A stretch of 64,000 nucleotides of DNA from Clostridiales bacterium (GCA_022770525.1 JALEHN010000059.1:1-64000); one strand, 5' to 3'. Positions 27,252 to 36,418 are shown, counted from the first letter of the stretch. Translations and numbers: made by a program. Notes: generated by a model not told the origin, from the letters alone.

Positions 27252-27843
27252 AAAGTATAATACTATTTATGCTGATCCGCCGTGGCAGTTCCAGAACCGA
27301 ACAGGAAAAGTCGCTCCGGAGCATAAACGTCTGACTCGTTATGAAACTATGACGATTGCGGATATTAAGGCTCTTCCCATTGCGGATATTACCGATGATA
27401 AGGCACATTTATATTTGTGGGTTCCAAATGCTCTGCTTCCGGATGGCCTGGCAGTGATGGATGCATGGGGATTTGAGTATAAAGGCAATATTGTGTGGGA
27501 GAAAGTAAGGAAAGATGGAGGTCCTGATGGAAGAGGTGTTGGATTTTATTTTAGAAATGTTACGGAACTGATTCTGTTTGGTATCAAAAAAAAGAGTTCG
27601 CCAAACAGAACGTTGCAGCCAGCTCGTTCACAAGTAAATCTTATCCGGGCTATGAAACGTGAACATAGCCGGAAGCCGGATGAAATTATTCCTATTATAG
27701 AGGCATGTAGCCAGGGACCAAGAATTGAATTGTTTGCAAGAGGTGTTAGAGAAGGATGGGATATGTGGGGAAATCAGGCTACAGAAGATTATGAGCCAAC
27801 GTGGGATACATATGCTAATCATACGGTGGCGCATGCAAAATAG
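27199..27843 (+). CDS. MT-A70 family DNA N6-adenine methyltransferase
   Basis: A 214-residue methyltransferase with the catalytic motif DPPW at residues 26-29 (IYADPPWQF) and the MT-A70 features YLWVPN, KGNIVWEK and SRKPDE. It starts inside the endonuclease gene, overlapping it by 53 bases in another frame, so the two are coexpressed. It should protect the host from the endonuclease by methylating adenine in the same site. BglII itself is paired with a cytosine-N4 enzyme, so this combination differs from the type example. Confidence 0.9.
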   Translation: MSDLTTTIQNLKEFTNNKKYNTIYADPPWQFQNRTGKVAPEHKRLTRYETMTIADIKALPIADITDDKAHLYLWVPNALLPDGLAVMDAWGFEYKGNIVWEKVRKDGGPDGRGVGFYFRNVTELILFGIKKKSSPNRTLQPARSQVNLIRAMKREHSRKPDEIIPIIEACSQGPRIELFARGVREGWDMWGNQATEDYEPTWDTYANHTVAHAK

Positions 27844-27877
27844 AGTAGATTAGTATTTCGGTATCATAAATTTATAG

Positions 27878-27905
27878 TTGTATTTATGTCATGTTGTGTT
27901 ATAAT
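27878..27905 (+). promoter_or_regulatory. Promoter of the corrinoid uptake operon
   Basis: TTGTAT (27878-27883) and TATAAT (27900-27905) are 16 bases apart; transcription would start just before the riboswitch. Confidence 0.65.
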
Positions 27906-27918
27906 TGAATCAAATGGA

Positions 27919-28077
27919 ATTTTCAGTGCTCATTTTTAATGAGAAAAGGGAATCGAGTGCAAATCTCGAACGATCCGGTCACTGTAATCAGGGAGCGATG
28001 TAGCTACATGCCATTGGAGTATTTCCGAGAAGGCGCGGCAAAGCGATAATCTGTAAGTCAGGAAACCTGCTGAAAAT
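27919..28077 (+). promoter_or_regulatory. Cobalamin riboswitch (AdoCbl class aptamer)
   Basis: P1 is formed by ATTTTCAG (27919-27926) and CTGAAAAT (28070-28077). Conserved blocks occur in order: AAAGGGAAT, GTGCAAATC, GTCACTGTAATCAGGGAGC, ATGCCATTGG, CCGAGAAGGCG and the near-invariant B12 box AAGTCAGGAAACCTGC. The 230 bases after it hold a likely expression platform, including the hairpin GATGCGTCTG / GCAGGCGCATC (28156-28190) followed by TTCTATT, and a smaller stem GACAGC / GCTGTC near 28245-28265. High cobalamin should switch off the downstream surface protein and importer. Confidence 0.95.
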
Positions 28078-28308
28078 ATCAGTAAAGTGTTTCCGATGAA
28101 GACGATTTGCTGCAATAAAGATTCTGTATGTTGTATTAAACACGGATATATTTACGATGCGTCTGTTTTCATAAAGAAAGCAGGCGCATCTTCTATTATA
28201 CAGAAAAGTTGAGTGACTCTTTGTTCTATTCATCGAAAACATGACTGACAGCGCGGGGCGGCTGTCCATAGAGCCTTAGATGATATGATAAAGAAAGGGT
28301 GCTTTTGT

Positions 28309-31260
28309 ATGAAAAAAGGATCAAAACGTTTTTTTGCATTATTTCTTGCAGCAGCAATGGCCGTGACTCCATTGTCTTATGCAAATGCAGAAGGTGAAGA
28401 TGGATCGCAGCTGACAGATATGTCAGAAGAATCCGAAGCTAAAAAGAATGAGCCGGCAGTGTCTTATGAAAATGTAAATGAACCGGAAAAAGTTCAGGAA
28501 ACAAAAGAAACAGAACGGGAAGTCAAAGAATCTGAGCAGGAAGTCAAAGAAACTGGGCAGGAATCCAAAGAAACTGAGCAGGAAGTTAAAGAAACTGAGC
28601 AGGAATCCAAAGAAACTGAGCAGGAAACAAAAGAGACAGAGAAGGAAGTTAAAGAGACAGAGCCGGAAGCTAAGGAAACTGTGAAAGAAACCAGTGAATC
28701 AGGAACTGAAGAACAAAAAAGTACGACGCCTTCAGAAATTGTGAAAGAGGCAGAGCAGCTCCTTGATCAAAATAGTGAGAACGAAATTGAGCTATTATTT
28801 GTAAATATCGGTGACCAGACGTACGAAGACGGCAAATACGATATTGCTATTGAAAGCAGTTATGGAATGTTTAAAATTGCAAAATCAACAGCTGAAGTGA
28901 AAGGCGAAAAAATAATTGTGACTATCGAAACTTCTTCAGCTACTTATGACAGAATATATATCGGCAGTAAAGACGATGCTGATAAGACACCGGTTATTAC
29001 AGGTAAAGTTAATGATTTGGGCGGATATACATTTGTTGTTGAATTATCAGCAGATAAAATGGGGAAAAACATCACATTCGTACCATGCAAGAAGGATACA
29101 GAAGACGGATGGTACGTGAAAAAAGATGTATATTTCACAGTGCCGGAAGTAATGACAAAAACGGATACTTCATCTGAAGGAAAAGATCCGTCTGAAGATG
29201 ATGGTTCATCAGAGGAAGATAAACAGACAATAGCAAAAGACGGAGAGTATGCCGATGTCAGTGTTGAATCTAACAGCAGTATGTTTAAGATAGTCCGCTG
29301 TGTGCTCAAATCAAAGGCTGGAAAAATGACTGCTGTTATCACGTTAAGCGGCACAGGTTATGACAAACTCTATATGGGTACCGCAGCAGATGCCGCCAAG
29401 GCTGATGCGTCAGAGGTTATCACATATATGGAAGATGCGGATAGCAATTATACATTTACAGTGCCTGTGACATCGCTGGATCAGCCAATTGCGGTTGCTG
29501 CCCATTCAGTGAAAAAAGATGTATGGTATGACAGTACATTGACATTTAAATCAGATAATATTGATATTAAAGACAATGAAGGTACTGATAAAGAACCTGA
29601 CGGCGAAGATTCAAAAGACGAAGATAATAAAGAACCGGAAAATCCTGAGGAAATTGGTAAGCTGTCAGATGGCGATTATAAAATTAATGTCGAATCCAGT
29701 GCTTCGATGTTTAAAGTAACGAAATGCATTCTTTCATTAAAAGACGGAAAAATGTCAGCAATCATTACGTTAAGCGGCACAGGATATGATTATCTTTATA
29801 TGGGTACAGCAGATGAAGCGGTTGCGGCTGCAGATTCAGCCAAAATTCCTTTTGTGACAGACAGTGATGGAAAATATACATACGCTGTTCCTGTGAGTGC
29901 TTTGGATACACCGATTGCTGTTGCGGCGCATTCAATAAAAAATGATCAATGGTATGACCGCATGCTTACTTTTAAATCTGCAGGTATGACAAAAATCGAA
30001 AGTGGTGAAAACGAAGGATCCGGCGATGATTATAAAGAACCGGACAACAAAGGACCGGAAAATACGGGCGATGATAATAAATCTGAAAATGATAATAAAG
30101 AGGACAGCGAATCAAAGTATGAATCTGATACAAGTGGAAGTACCGGAAAAGTAGACAGTTCAACAGCACTTAAAGATGGTGTTTACACTCCGGATAAATT
30201 TTCATGGTCCGGCGGTACAGGCAAGGTCAGTATATCATGCAGCAAAGTTACAATTAAAAACGGACAGGCCTATGCCACAATTGTGTTTAGCAGCAGTTCA
30301 TATGGTTATGTGAAAGCAAGCGGCAACACGTATTATCCGACACGAAACGGCGATACTTCTGTATTTACAATTCCGGTGGCCCTCAATAAAAATAACAGAA
30401 TTATCGGAATGACAACAAAAATGTCTGCAAATCATGAAATTGAATATAGTATTTATGTTTATCTTGCAGCAGCAGATCAGGGCAGTAACAATGCTGCCGG
30501 TGATCTTGGCAGCAAAGACGCTCTTGATGAGGAAGCGCCGGCAATTGCGGGGCTTGATTTTGTTGAAGAAGAAAAAATCGAATATGCAAAATATTTTAAA
30601 ATTTATCATTATGAAAATGATATAACACTGCTTGAAATTGACATGCGTAAAGATACGGGCCTTAACGAGGATAAAGATGATGATTCGGAAGATGAAGATG
30701 AAAGTCTTTATGATGGCAATGTTGTAAAATATTTAGTTGTACCTGAAGATGAGGAAATTCCCGCAGGACTTGATAAAGAAGTCATTGTAGTGAGAACACC
30801 TGTTGAAAATGCTTATGTTGCGTCAGAAGAAGTGCTCCGGATGCTTGATAAAGCTGATTCACTTGGAAAAGTTGCATCTGTCGGATTTGAATTAAAAGAT
30901 GTCACTGATGAAAATATTAAAAAGATTTTGCAAGACGAAAATCTAATCTATGCGGGTACTTTTGATGATATTGATTATAAAAAATTGCTTGAAAGTCAAT
31001 GTAAAATTGCAGTGATGCCATATGACCTTCTTCCTAAAGAAGATGCTGATGAAGAAACAATTAAAGAATGCAGGGAGGTGTTTGAAGATTTGACACAACG
31101 CCTTGAACTTCTTGAAATCCCTGTGATTGTTGACCGTTCTGAGTCAGAGAAAGAAGATCTTGCCAAAGCGGAATGGATTAAAATCTATGGTACATTATTC
31201 GGTTTTGAAAAAGAAGCGGCTGATTTATTTGATGAGGCTGTTAATGAAGCAAATAATTAA
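28309..31260 (+). CDS. Secreted multi-domain protein: E/K-rich stalk, NEAT-like repeats and half of a BtuF-like domain
   Basis: About 983 residues from the ATG behind AGAAAGGG. Order: signal peptide (1-28, ending ANAEG); acidic linker with about ten EQEVKET-type heptads (about 64-128); three related domains (about 170-290, 325-445, 455-570) sharing SxxMFK, ITLSGTGYDxLYMG and a final WYD; and a fourth, different beta domain (about 620-725, starting DGVYTPDKFSW). The repeats resemble NEAT haem-binding domains in pattern. The last 230 residues match the first lobe of the binding protein encoded next, without a second lobe. No LPXTG or SLH anchor is seen. Under a cobalamin riboswitch, it is probably a corrinoid capture or relay protein. 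Confidence 0.8.
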   Translation: MKKGSKRFFALFLAAAMAVTPLSYANAEGEDGSQLTDMSEESEAKKNEPAVSYENVNEPEKVQETKETEREVKESEQEVKETGQESKETEQEVKETEQESKETEQETKETEKEVKETEPEAKETVKETSESGTEEQKSTTPSEIVKEAEQLLDQNSENEIELLFVNIGDQTYEDGKYDIAIESSYGMFKIAKSTAEVKGEKIIVTIETSSATYDRIYIGSKDDADKTPVITGKVNDLGGYTFVVELSADKMGKNITFVPCKKDTEDGWYVKKDVYFTVPEVMTKTDTSSEGKDPSEDDGSSEEDKQTIAKDGEYADVSVESNSSMFKIVRCVLKSKAGKMTAVITLSGTGYDKLYMGTAADAAKADASEVITYMEDADSNYTFTVPVTSLDQPIAVAAHSVKKDVWYDSTLTFKSDNIDIKDNEGTDKEPDGEDSKDEDNKEPENPEEIGKLSDGDYKINVESSASMFKVTKCILSLKDGKMSAIITLSGTGYDYLYMGTADEAVAAADSAKIPFVTDSDGKYTYAVPVSALDTPIAVAAHSIKNDQWYDRMLTFKSAGMTKIESGENEGSGDDYKEPDNKGPENTGDDNKSENDNKEDSESKYESDTSGSTGKVDSSTALKDGVYTPDKFSWSGGTGKVSISCSKVTIKNGQAYATIVFSSSSYGYVKASGNTYYPTRNGDTSVFTIPVALNKNNRIIGMTTKMSANHEIEYSIYVYLAAADQGSNNAAGDLGSKDALDEEAPAIAGLDFVEEEKIEYAKYFKIYHYENDITLLEIDMRKDTGLNEDKDDDSEDEDESLYDGNVVKYLVVPEDEEIPAGLDKEVIVVRTPVENAYVASEEVLRMLDKADSLGKVASVGFELKDVTDENIKKILQDENLIYAGTFDDIDYKKLLESQCKIAVMPYDLLPKEDADEETIKECREVFEDLTQRLELLEIPVIVDRSESEKEDLAKAEWIKIYGTLFGFEKEAADLFDEAVNEANN
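28498..28690 (+). repeat. In-frame 21-bp tandem repeats encoding a charged stalk
   Basis: Roughly nine copies of a unit of the form GAGCAGGAAGTTAAAGAAAC translate to EQEVKET or EQESKET heptads. Because the unit is a multiple of three, copy number can change without frameshift and alter stalk length. Confidence 0.85.
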
Positions 31261-31266
31261 AGTTTT

Positions 31267-31295
31267 ACTTCTGGCGGCTAAAAACCGCCGGAAGT
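31267..31295 (+). promoter_or_regulatory. Intercistronic hairpin after the surface protein gene
   Basis: ACTTCTGGCGG and CCGCCGGAAGT form a stem with one mismatch and a 7-base loop. No strong T run follows, so it probably tunes downstream expression rather than ending the operon, as in the sugar importer at 17452. Confidence 0.65.
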
Positions 31296-31316
31296 TTGTT
31301 TGAAAGAGGCGATGAT

Positions 31317-32645
31317 TTGAATAACATATATACTAAATCTGTGAAAAAATGGATGGCTTTGTTTGTTTGCGTGTTTATGACGGCATTTATGATGCTTCAG
31401 GGATGTGCCGGCAAAGAAAACGGAAACAGTTCAGAAAAAGCAAATGAAAGCCAGACAGCAAATCACGGTGAAGGAAGTGACGGAGCAGGTATTGATGATA
31501 GTGATGTCAAAGCTTCTTCAGATCAGAAAACAGACGGCGGTGATGCAGTGCCTTCTGAAGAAAAGGCAATCAGCAGCTATGATGATCGTGCAAAAGCGCC
31601 TGAAATCAGTGGACTGACTTACGAATCAACGATGAATCTGAAATACGCGGAATGCTTTGATGTTTACTATTATAATGATGATTATGCGCTGATTGATATA
31701 CATGACAGTGCTATGTATCTTGTGGTTCCTGAAAACATGCCGGTACCGGAAAATATTGATGAACGTATTGTTGTACTTAAGAAACCGCTGGATCATATAT
31801 ATCTTGCAGCCACATCCGCGATGGCACTGTTTGATGCGCTTAATGCCCTGGATCTGATTAAACTTACCGGTACGGATGCATCGGGTTGGTATATTGATCA
31901 CGCGGTGCAGGCCATTGAAAACGGTGATATGGTTTATGCCGGAAAATACAGTGAGCCGGATTATGAATTGCTTGTGGATGACGGGTGTAATCTGGCAATT
32001 GAATCAACAATGATTCTTCATTCACCAAAAGTTAAAGAGATGATTGAAATGCTTGGTATTCCTGTATTCATTGACCGTTCCAGCTATGAAAATCATCCCC
32101 TTGGACGTACAGAATGGATTAAGGTTTATAGTGTGATGGCAGATAAAGAGGAAGAAGCATTTGAATTCTTTAATGAACAGGCTGAAGTTATCAATGAATT
32201 AAAGGATTTTAAGAACACTGAAAAAACAGTCGTCTATTTTTATGTCAGTACAGACGGAAGTGTCGTTGTGCGTTCATCGGCGGACTATATTGCAAATATG
32301 ATTGAAATCGCCGGCGGCAGATATGCTTTTTCGGGTCTTACAAATGAAGAGAGCGGCAGTTCTTCTGTATCTCTCACAATGGAAGAATTTTATGCCATAG
32401 CAGTTGATGCCGATTATTTAATCTATAATGCGGCTATTGACAATCCGCTAAAAAGCATTGATGAACTGATGGCAAAAAGTGAATTATTTGGAGATTTTAA
32501 AGCAGTTAAAGAAGGCCATGTGTGGTCAACGGGAAAGTATTTATATCAGGCGACGGATATTATCGGAAAAATGATTACAGATATAAATATTATGCTGACA
32601 GATGGTGATGAAAATGAATTGACATTTTTATATAAGGTTCAGTGA
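31317..32645 (+). CDS. btuF: BtuF-like corrinoid ABC substrate-binding lipoprotein
   Basis: About 442 residues. I chose the TTG at 31317 because AGAGG lies at the right distance; a TTG further upstream lacks a ribosome site. Signal peptide with lipobox LQGC, then a Ser/Asp-rich linker of about 60 residues, then a two-lobe periplasmic-binding fold of the FecB/BtuF class. The first lobe is homologous to the end of the preceding gene (shared stretches include YLVVPE, YAGK/YAGT, IDRS/VDRS and EWIKVY). The riboswitch upstream and the permease and ATPase downstream make cobalamin or another corrinoid the likely ligand. Confidence 0.88.
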   Translation: MNNIYTKSVKKWMALFVCVFMTAFMMLQGCAGKENGNSSEKANESQTANHGEGSDGAGIDDSDVKASSDQKTDGGDAVPSEEKAISSYDDRAKAPEISGLTYESTMNLKYAECFDVYYYNDDYALIDIHDSAMYLVVPENMPVPENIDERIVVLKKPLDHIYLAATSAMALFDALNALDLIKLTGTDASGWYIDHAVQAIENGDMVYAGKYSEPDYELLVDDGCNLAIESTMILHSPKVKEMIEMLGIPVFIDRSSYENHPLGRTEWIKVYSVMADKEEEAFEFFNEQAEVINELKDFKNTEKTVVYFYVSTDGSVVVRSSADYIANMIEIAGGRYAFSGLTNEESGSSSVSLTMEEFYAIAVDADYLIYNAAIDNPLKSIDELMAKSELFGDFKAVKEGHVWSTGKYLYQATDIIGKMITDINIMLTDGDENELTFLYKVQ

Positions 32646-32684
32646 AATCCGGTATAACTGCCGGAGTCGGAAAGGAAGAAAATT

Positions 32685-33749
32685 ATGCAGGATAAGAATA
32701 CGGAGGCAGCAGGAGGCGGAGGCTTCCATGGCGAAAATTTCAGAAGACGGTCAAGATATTTTATGGTTTTTGTAATATTACTGATTGCATTTTTTGTGAT
32801 TACAGTACTTAATATCAATACAGGAAATGTACATATTTCGATTCCGGATATTTTTAAAATCATTTTTACGAAAACCGGTGAGCCGACTGCCTACAATATA
32901 ATATGGAAAATTCGTCTGCCCCGTATTTTGATGGCGGCTATGCTTGGCGGTGCATTATCACTGTCCGGTTTTTTACTGCAGACATTTTTTGAAAATCCGA
33001 TTGCCGGACCGTATGTCCTTGGTATATCTTCGGGGGCCAAAATGGTTGTTGCACTGACAATGATCTATTTTCTGCGCCGGGTTGAAACAGTGTCTTCTTA
33101 TGCATTAATTATAGCGGCATTTATCGGCGCACTGCTCTCCACAGGATTTATTCTGATTATTTCCAGAAGAATCAAACATATGGCTACACTTTTAGTGGCA
33201 GGCATCATGATTGGTTATATCTGTTCTGCTGTGACAGACTTTGTTGTGACTTTTGCGGAGGATTCGGACATTGTCAATCTTCACGGATGGTCTCAGGGAA
33301 GTTTTTCAGGCATGAGCTGGAGCAATGTACAGATTTCTGTGATGATTGTCGGTATTACTTTTGTTTTGACGTTTCTTTTGTCAAAGCCGATTGGGGCTTA
33401 TCAGCTGGGTGAAGCTTATGCACAGAGTATGGGTGTCAATATAAAAGTTTTCAGAGTGACTCTGATTCTTTTGTCAAGTATTCTTTCTGCCTGTGTGACA
33501 GCATTTGCGGGTCCTATTTCTTTTGTCGGCATTGCAGTGCCTTTTCTTGTAAAACGGAGCCTGAATACATCAAGACCCCTTGTCGTTATTCCGGCGACAT
33601 TTTTAGGCGGTGCGGTATTTTGTATGATGTGTGATTTGATTGCCAGAATGGCATTTGCGCCGCTGGAGCTGAATATCAGTACAGTGACATCAATATTTGG
33701 CGCACCGATTGTCATATTTATGATGATACGCCGGCAGAAAGGGAGATAA
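32685..33749 (+). CDS. btuC: BtuC/FecCD-family permease
   Basis: A 354-residue permease with about ten membrane segments. Typical FecCD features are seen: RLPRILMAAMLGGALSLSG, the segment FENPIAGPYVLGISSGA, GWSQGSF, and GPISFVGIAVPFLVKR near residue 275. An N-terminal cytoplasmic tail of about 20 residues contains AGGGG. It forms the channel for the corrinoid importer, and the ATPase gene starts 2 bases after its stop. Confidence 0.92.
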   Translation: MQDKNTEAAGGGGFHGENFRRRSRYFMVFVILLIAFFVITVLNINTGNVHISIPDIFKIIFTKTGEPTAYNIIWKIRLPRILMAAMLGGALSLSGFLLQTFFENPIAGPYVLGISSGAKMVVALTMIYFLRRVETVSSYALIIAAFIGALLSTGFILIISRRIKHMATLLVAGIMIGYICSAVTDFVVTFAEDSDIVNLHGWSQGSFSGMSWSNVQISVMIVGITFVLTFLLSKPIGAYQLGEAYAQSMGVNIKVFRVTLILLSSILSACVTAFAGPISFVGIAVPFLVKRSLNTSRPLVVIPATFLGGAVFCMMCDLIARMAFAPLELNISTVTSIFGAPIVIFMMIRRQKGR

Positions 33750-33751
33750 GT

Positions 33752-34846
33752 ATGGGTGATTATTATTTTCAGATGGACAGGCTTTCTGTCGGATATAATG
33801 GAAAGCCGCTGATTCATGATATATGCATTGATATTGAAAAAGGTGAAATCGTGACCCTTATCGGTCCTAACGGTTCAGGCAAGTCGACAATTTTAAAAAG
33901 TATTACTCGTCAGCTGAAAATACTTGGCGGCAATGTTTATTTTGATGATAAAGATCTTTTTGGGATACCACTTAAAAAACTGTCTACAAAGATGGCTGTT
34001 GTGCTGACAGAACGAATGAAGCCGGAACTGATGACATGCCATGATGTTGTTGCGACAGGCCGTTATCCTTACACAGGAAAGCTTGGCATCCTTACAACAA
34101 ATGATGAGAAAAAGGTTGAGGAAGCCATGGCGGCAGTCCATGCCGGTGAACTGGGCAGCAGAGATTTTAATGCTGTCAGTGACGGACAGCGCCAGAGAGT
34201 GCTTCTTGCAAGAGCTATCTGTCAGGAACCGGATATCATTATTCTCGATGAGCCGACATCATTTCTTGATGTAAAGCATAAATTGGAACTGTTGTCAATT
34301 CTTCGTAAAATGGCAAAGGAAAAAGGGATAACGGTCATCATGTCTCTCCATGAAATTGATCTGGCACAAAAAATATCAGATAAAATCGTGTGTGTTAAAG
34401 GTGATACAATTTCCCATTACGGTATACCGGAAGAAATATTCAGGGAAGATATCATTAAAGATTTATATGAAATTGATAACGGCTTTTTTGACCCGTGTTT
34501 CGGAAGCATTGAGCTGCCAAGACCGGAAGGTGAACCGCAAGTATTTGTCTTATCTGCCTGTGGTACGGGCATCCCGGTGTACCGTCAGCTGCAGAAGAAA
34601 AACATTCCTTTTGCTGCAGGTATTCTTTATACCAATGATATTGATTATCAGCTGGCAAGACTTCTGGCAGCGGAAGTCATTGCCGAAGAACCATTTAGTG
34701 AAATATCCGATACTGCTTATGAAAAAGCAATAGAGATCATAAAGAAATGCAGAACCGTTGTTAATGCCGGAGTTTCAATTGGCAGCTGCAACCAGAGAAT
34801 GCAGGAACTGATCAAAGAAGCGGAAAAGCTTGGGAAAATAAAATAA
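33752..34846 (+). CDS. btuD: BtuD/FecE-type ATPase with an extra C-terminal domain
   Basis: A 364-residue protein. Residues 1-250 form an ABC ATPase: Walker A GPNGSGKST (38-46), signature VSDGQRQRV (near 142) and Walker B IIILDEPTSF. About 110 residues follow (EPQVFVLSACGTGIPVYRQL, ILYTNDIDYQLARLLAAEVI, CRTVVNAG) that are not part of the nucleotide-binding domain. The extension resembles those on some clostridial metal-complex and corrinoid ATPases; a regulatory or ligand-sensing role is a guess. Spacing indicates translational coupling with the permease. Confidence 0.9.
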   Translation: MGDYYFQMDRLSVGYNGKPLIHDICIDIEKGEIVTLIGPNGSGKSTILKSITRQLKILGGNVYFDDKDLFGIPLKKLSTKMAVVLTERMKPELMTCHDVVATGRYPYTGKLGILTTNDEKKVEEAMAAVHAGELGSRDFNAVSDGQRQRVLLARAICQEPDIIILDEPTSFLDVKHKLELLSILRKMAKEKGITVIMSLHEIDLAQKISDKIVCVKGDTISHYGIPEEIFREDIIKDLYEIDNGFFDPCFGSIELPRPEGEPQVFVLSACGTGIPVYRQLQKKNIPFAAGILYTNDIDYQLARLLAAEVIAEEPFSEISDTAYEKAIEIIKKCRTVVNAGVSIGSCNQRMQELIKEAEKLGKIK

Positions 34847-34860
34847 ACTGTGATAACGGA

Positions 34861-34900
34861 GAAATGCGTAAACTTAATGTATGTGTTTACGCATTTCTTT
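34861..34900 (+). terminator. Terminator of the corrinoid uptake operon
   Basis: GAAATGCGTAAAC and GTTTACGCATTTC form a 13-bp stem with an 11-base loop, followed by TTTTATT. Confidence 0.9.
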
Positions 34901-34936
34901 TATTGACACAGACTTGAAATAGAGATAAAATTATTG

Positions 34937-35080
34937 TAACTGTTCAGAGTCAACCTCGAAAACACTACGTGTTTCCTCAGTGTGGCGTATCCGCCAAATA
35001 GATTTGTAGAAAAAGTGCTCGTAAATGCGAGCATTCATCGCACTTTTTGTGCAAATCTGCTTGGCTCTGAACAGTTACAA
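34937..35080. repeat. Intergenic repeat family R2 with 15-bp terminal inverted repeats
   Basis: TGTAACTGTTCAGAG near 34937 and its exact inverse CTCTGAACAGTTACA near 35065-35079 bound a segment of about 145 bases. Inside are GTGTGGCGTATCCGCC and a hairpin AAAAAGTGC / GCACTTTTT. The right end and the GTGGCGTATCCGCCA core recur at 47390-47600, and a degraded piece occurs at 11083-11150. No transposase is encoded; it behaves like a MITE or other non-autonomous repeat. The remaining bases up to fucO are AT-rich with no feature seen. Confidence 0.75.
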
Positions 35081-35191
35081 ATTATTTATGATAAAATTTT
35101 GACAATGCAAGTGGAATCGATGCAAAATTATAAATCACTGGTTTTAATGGATATAAATATTTAATTTTAATATAAAGGAGAGGTGTTCAAT

Positions 35192-36340
35192 ATGGCAAAC
35201 AGATTTGTATTGAATGAAACATCATATCACGGCGCAGGTGCGATTAATGAGATCGCAGCAGAAGCAAAAGGCAGAGGCTTTGGAAAAGCATTTGTATGCT
35301 CGGATCCGGATCTTGTTAAGTTCGGAGTGACAAAAAAGGTTCTTGACGTTCTTGACGGCGCTGCGCTGACATATGAGTTATATTCAAATATTAAGCCGAA
35401 TCCGACTATCGAAAATGTACAGACAGGTGTTAAAGCTTTCAAAGGGTCAGGTGCTGATTATATCATTGCCATCGGCGGCGGTTCATCAATGGATACAGCG
35501 AAAGCGATCGGTATTATCATTGCAAACCCGGATTTTGAAGATGTTGTCAGTCTTGAAGGTGTTGCACCGACAAAGAATAAATCCGTACCTATTTTTGCAG
35601 TGCCGACAACAGCAGGTACAGCAGCGGAAGTTACGATTAACTACGTTATCACAGATGCTGAGAAAAACAGGAAAATGGTTTGTGTAGATCCTAAAGATAT
35701 TCCGGTTGTCGCTTTTGTAGACCCTGATATGATGGCATCAATGCCGAAGGGGCTTACAGCAGCCACAGGTATGGATGCACTGACACATGCCATTGAAGGT
35801 TATATTACAGCAGGCGCATGGGAACTTTCTGATATGTTCCATTTGAAAGCTATTGAAATTATTGCACGTTCACTGCGCGGTGCAGTTGCAAATACACCAA
35901 AAGGCAGAGAAGACATGGCCCTTGGTCAGTATGTTGCAGGTATGGGTTTCTCTAACGTAGGTCTTGGCATCGTTCATTCTATGGCACATCCGCTTGGCGC
36001 ACTTTATGATACACCGCATGGTGTTGCAAACGCCATTATTCTGCCTACAGTTATGGCGTATAACGCAGAAGCTACCGGTGATAAATACAAATATATTGCC
36101 AAAGCCATGGGTGTAGAAGGTACAGAAGATATGACCCAGGAGGAATACAGAAAAGCAGCTATTGATGCTGTCAGACAGCTTTCAAAGGATGTCGGCATTC
36201 CGGCAGACTTAAAAGATATTGTCAAAGAAGAAGATATTCCTTTCCTTGCACAGTCCGCATATGATGATGCATGCAGACCTGGTAATCCGAAAGAGACAAG
36301 TGTTGAGGATATTACAGCACTGTATAAGAGTCTGATTTAA
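35192..36340 (+). CDS. fucO: Lactaldehyde reductase / 1,2-propanediol oxidoreductase
   Basis: A 382-residue iron alcohol dehydrogenase, strikingly like E. coli FucO along its length (MANRFVLNET start, TAGTAAEVTINYVITD, ALTHAIEGYIT, NVGLGIVHSMAHPLGA). Iron ligands are D195, H199, H262 and H276. ATG at 35192 follows AAAGGAG. FucO reduces L-lactaldehyde from fucose or rhamnose to 1,2-propanediol. No fucose genes are in the window, so it is a stand-alone gene here. A role on sulfolactaldehyde cannot be excluded but has no support beyond the chemistry. Confidence 0.93.
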   Translation: MANRFVLNETSYHGAGAINEIAAEAKGRGFGKAFVCSDPDLVKFGVTKKVLDVLDGAALTYELYSNIKPNPTIENVQTGVKAFKGSGADYIIAIGGGSSMDTAKAIGIIIANPDFEDVVSLEGVAPTKNKSVPIFAVPTTAGTAAEVTINYVITDAEKNRKMVCVDPKDIPVVAFVDPDMMASMPKGLTAATGMDALTHAIEGYITAGAWELSDMFHLKAIEIIARSLRGAVANTPKGREDMALGQYVAGMGFSNVGLGIVHSMAHPLGALYDTPHGVANAIILPTVMAYNAEATGDKYKYIAKAMGVEGTEDMTQEEYRKAAIDAVRQLSKDVGIPADLKDIVKEEDIPFLAQSAYDDACRPGNPKETSVEDITALYKSLI

Positions 36341-36418
36341 TTGACTTCATAACAGAGCAGGTTTTACGGATAAATCTGCTCTGTTGTTTTAGAACATCAG
36401 ATTGTGCGGGGGTGAGTT

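Noticed and set aside
28498..28690. CRISPR-like array
   Set aside because: The 21-bp units are contiguous without spacers and translate in frame as heptads of the exported protein.
29236..31260. Sortase or S-layer anchoring of the large exported protein
   Set aside because: The C-terminus has no LPXTG motif, hydrophobic tail or SLH repeats; it ends in the half binding-protein lobe.
35192..36340. FucO as part of the sulfoquinovose pathway
   Set aside because: It is 14 kb away, has its own context, and matches classical lactaldehyde reductase closely; no sequence link to the locus.
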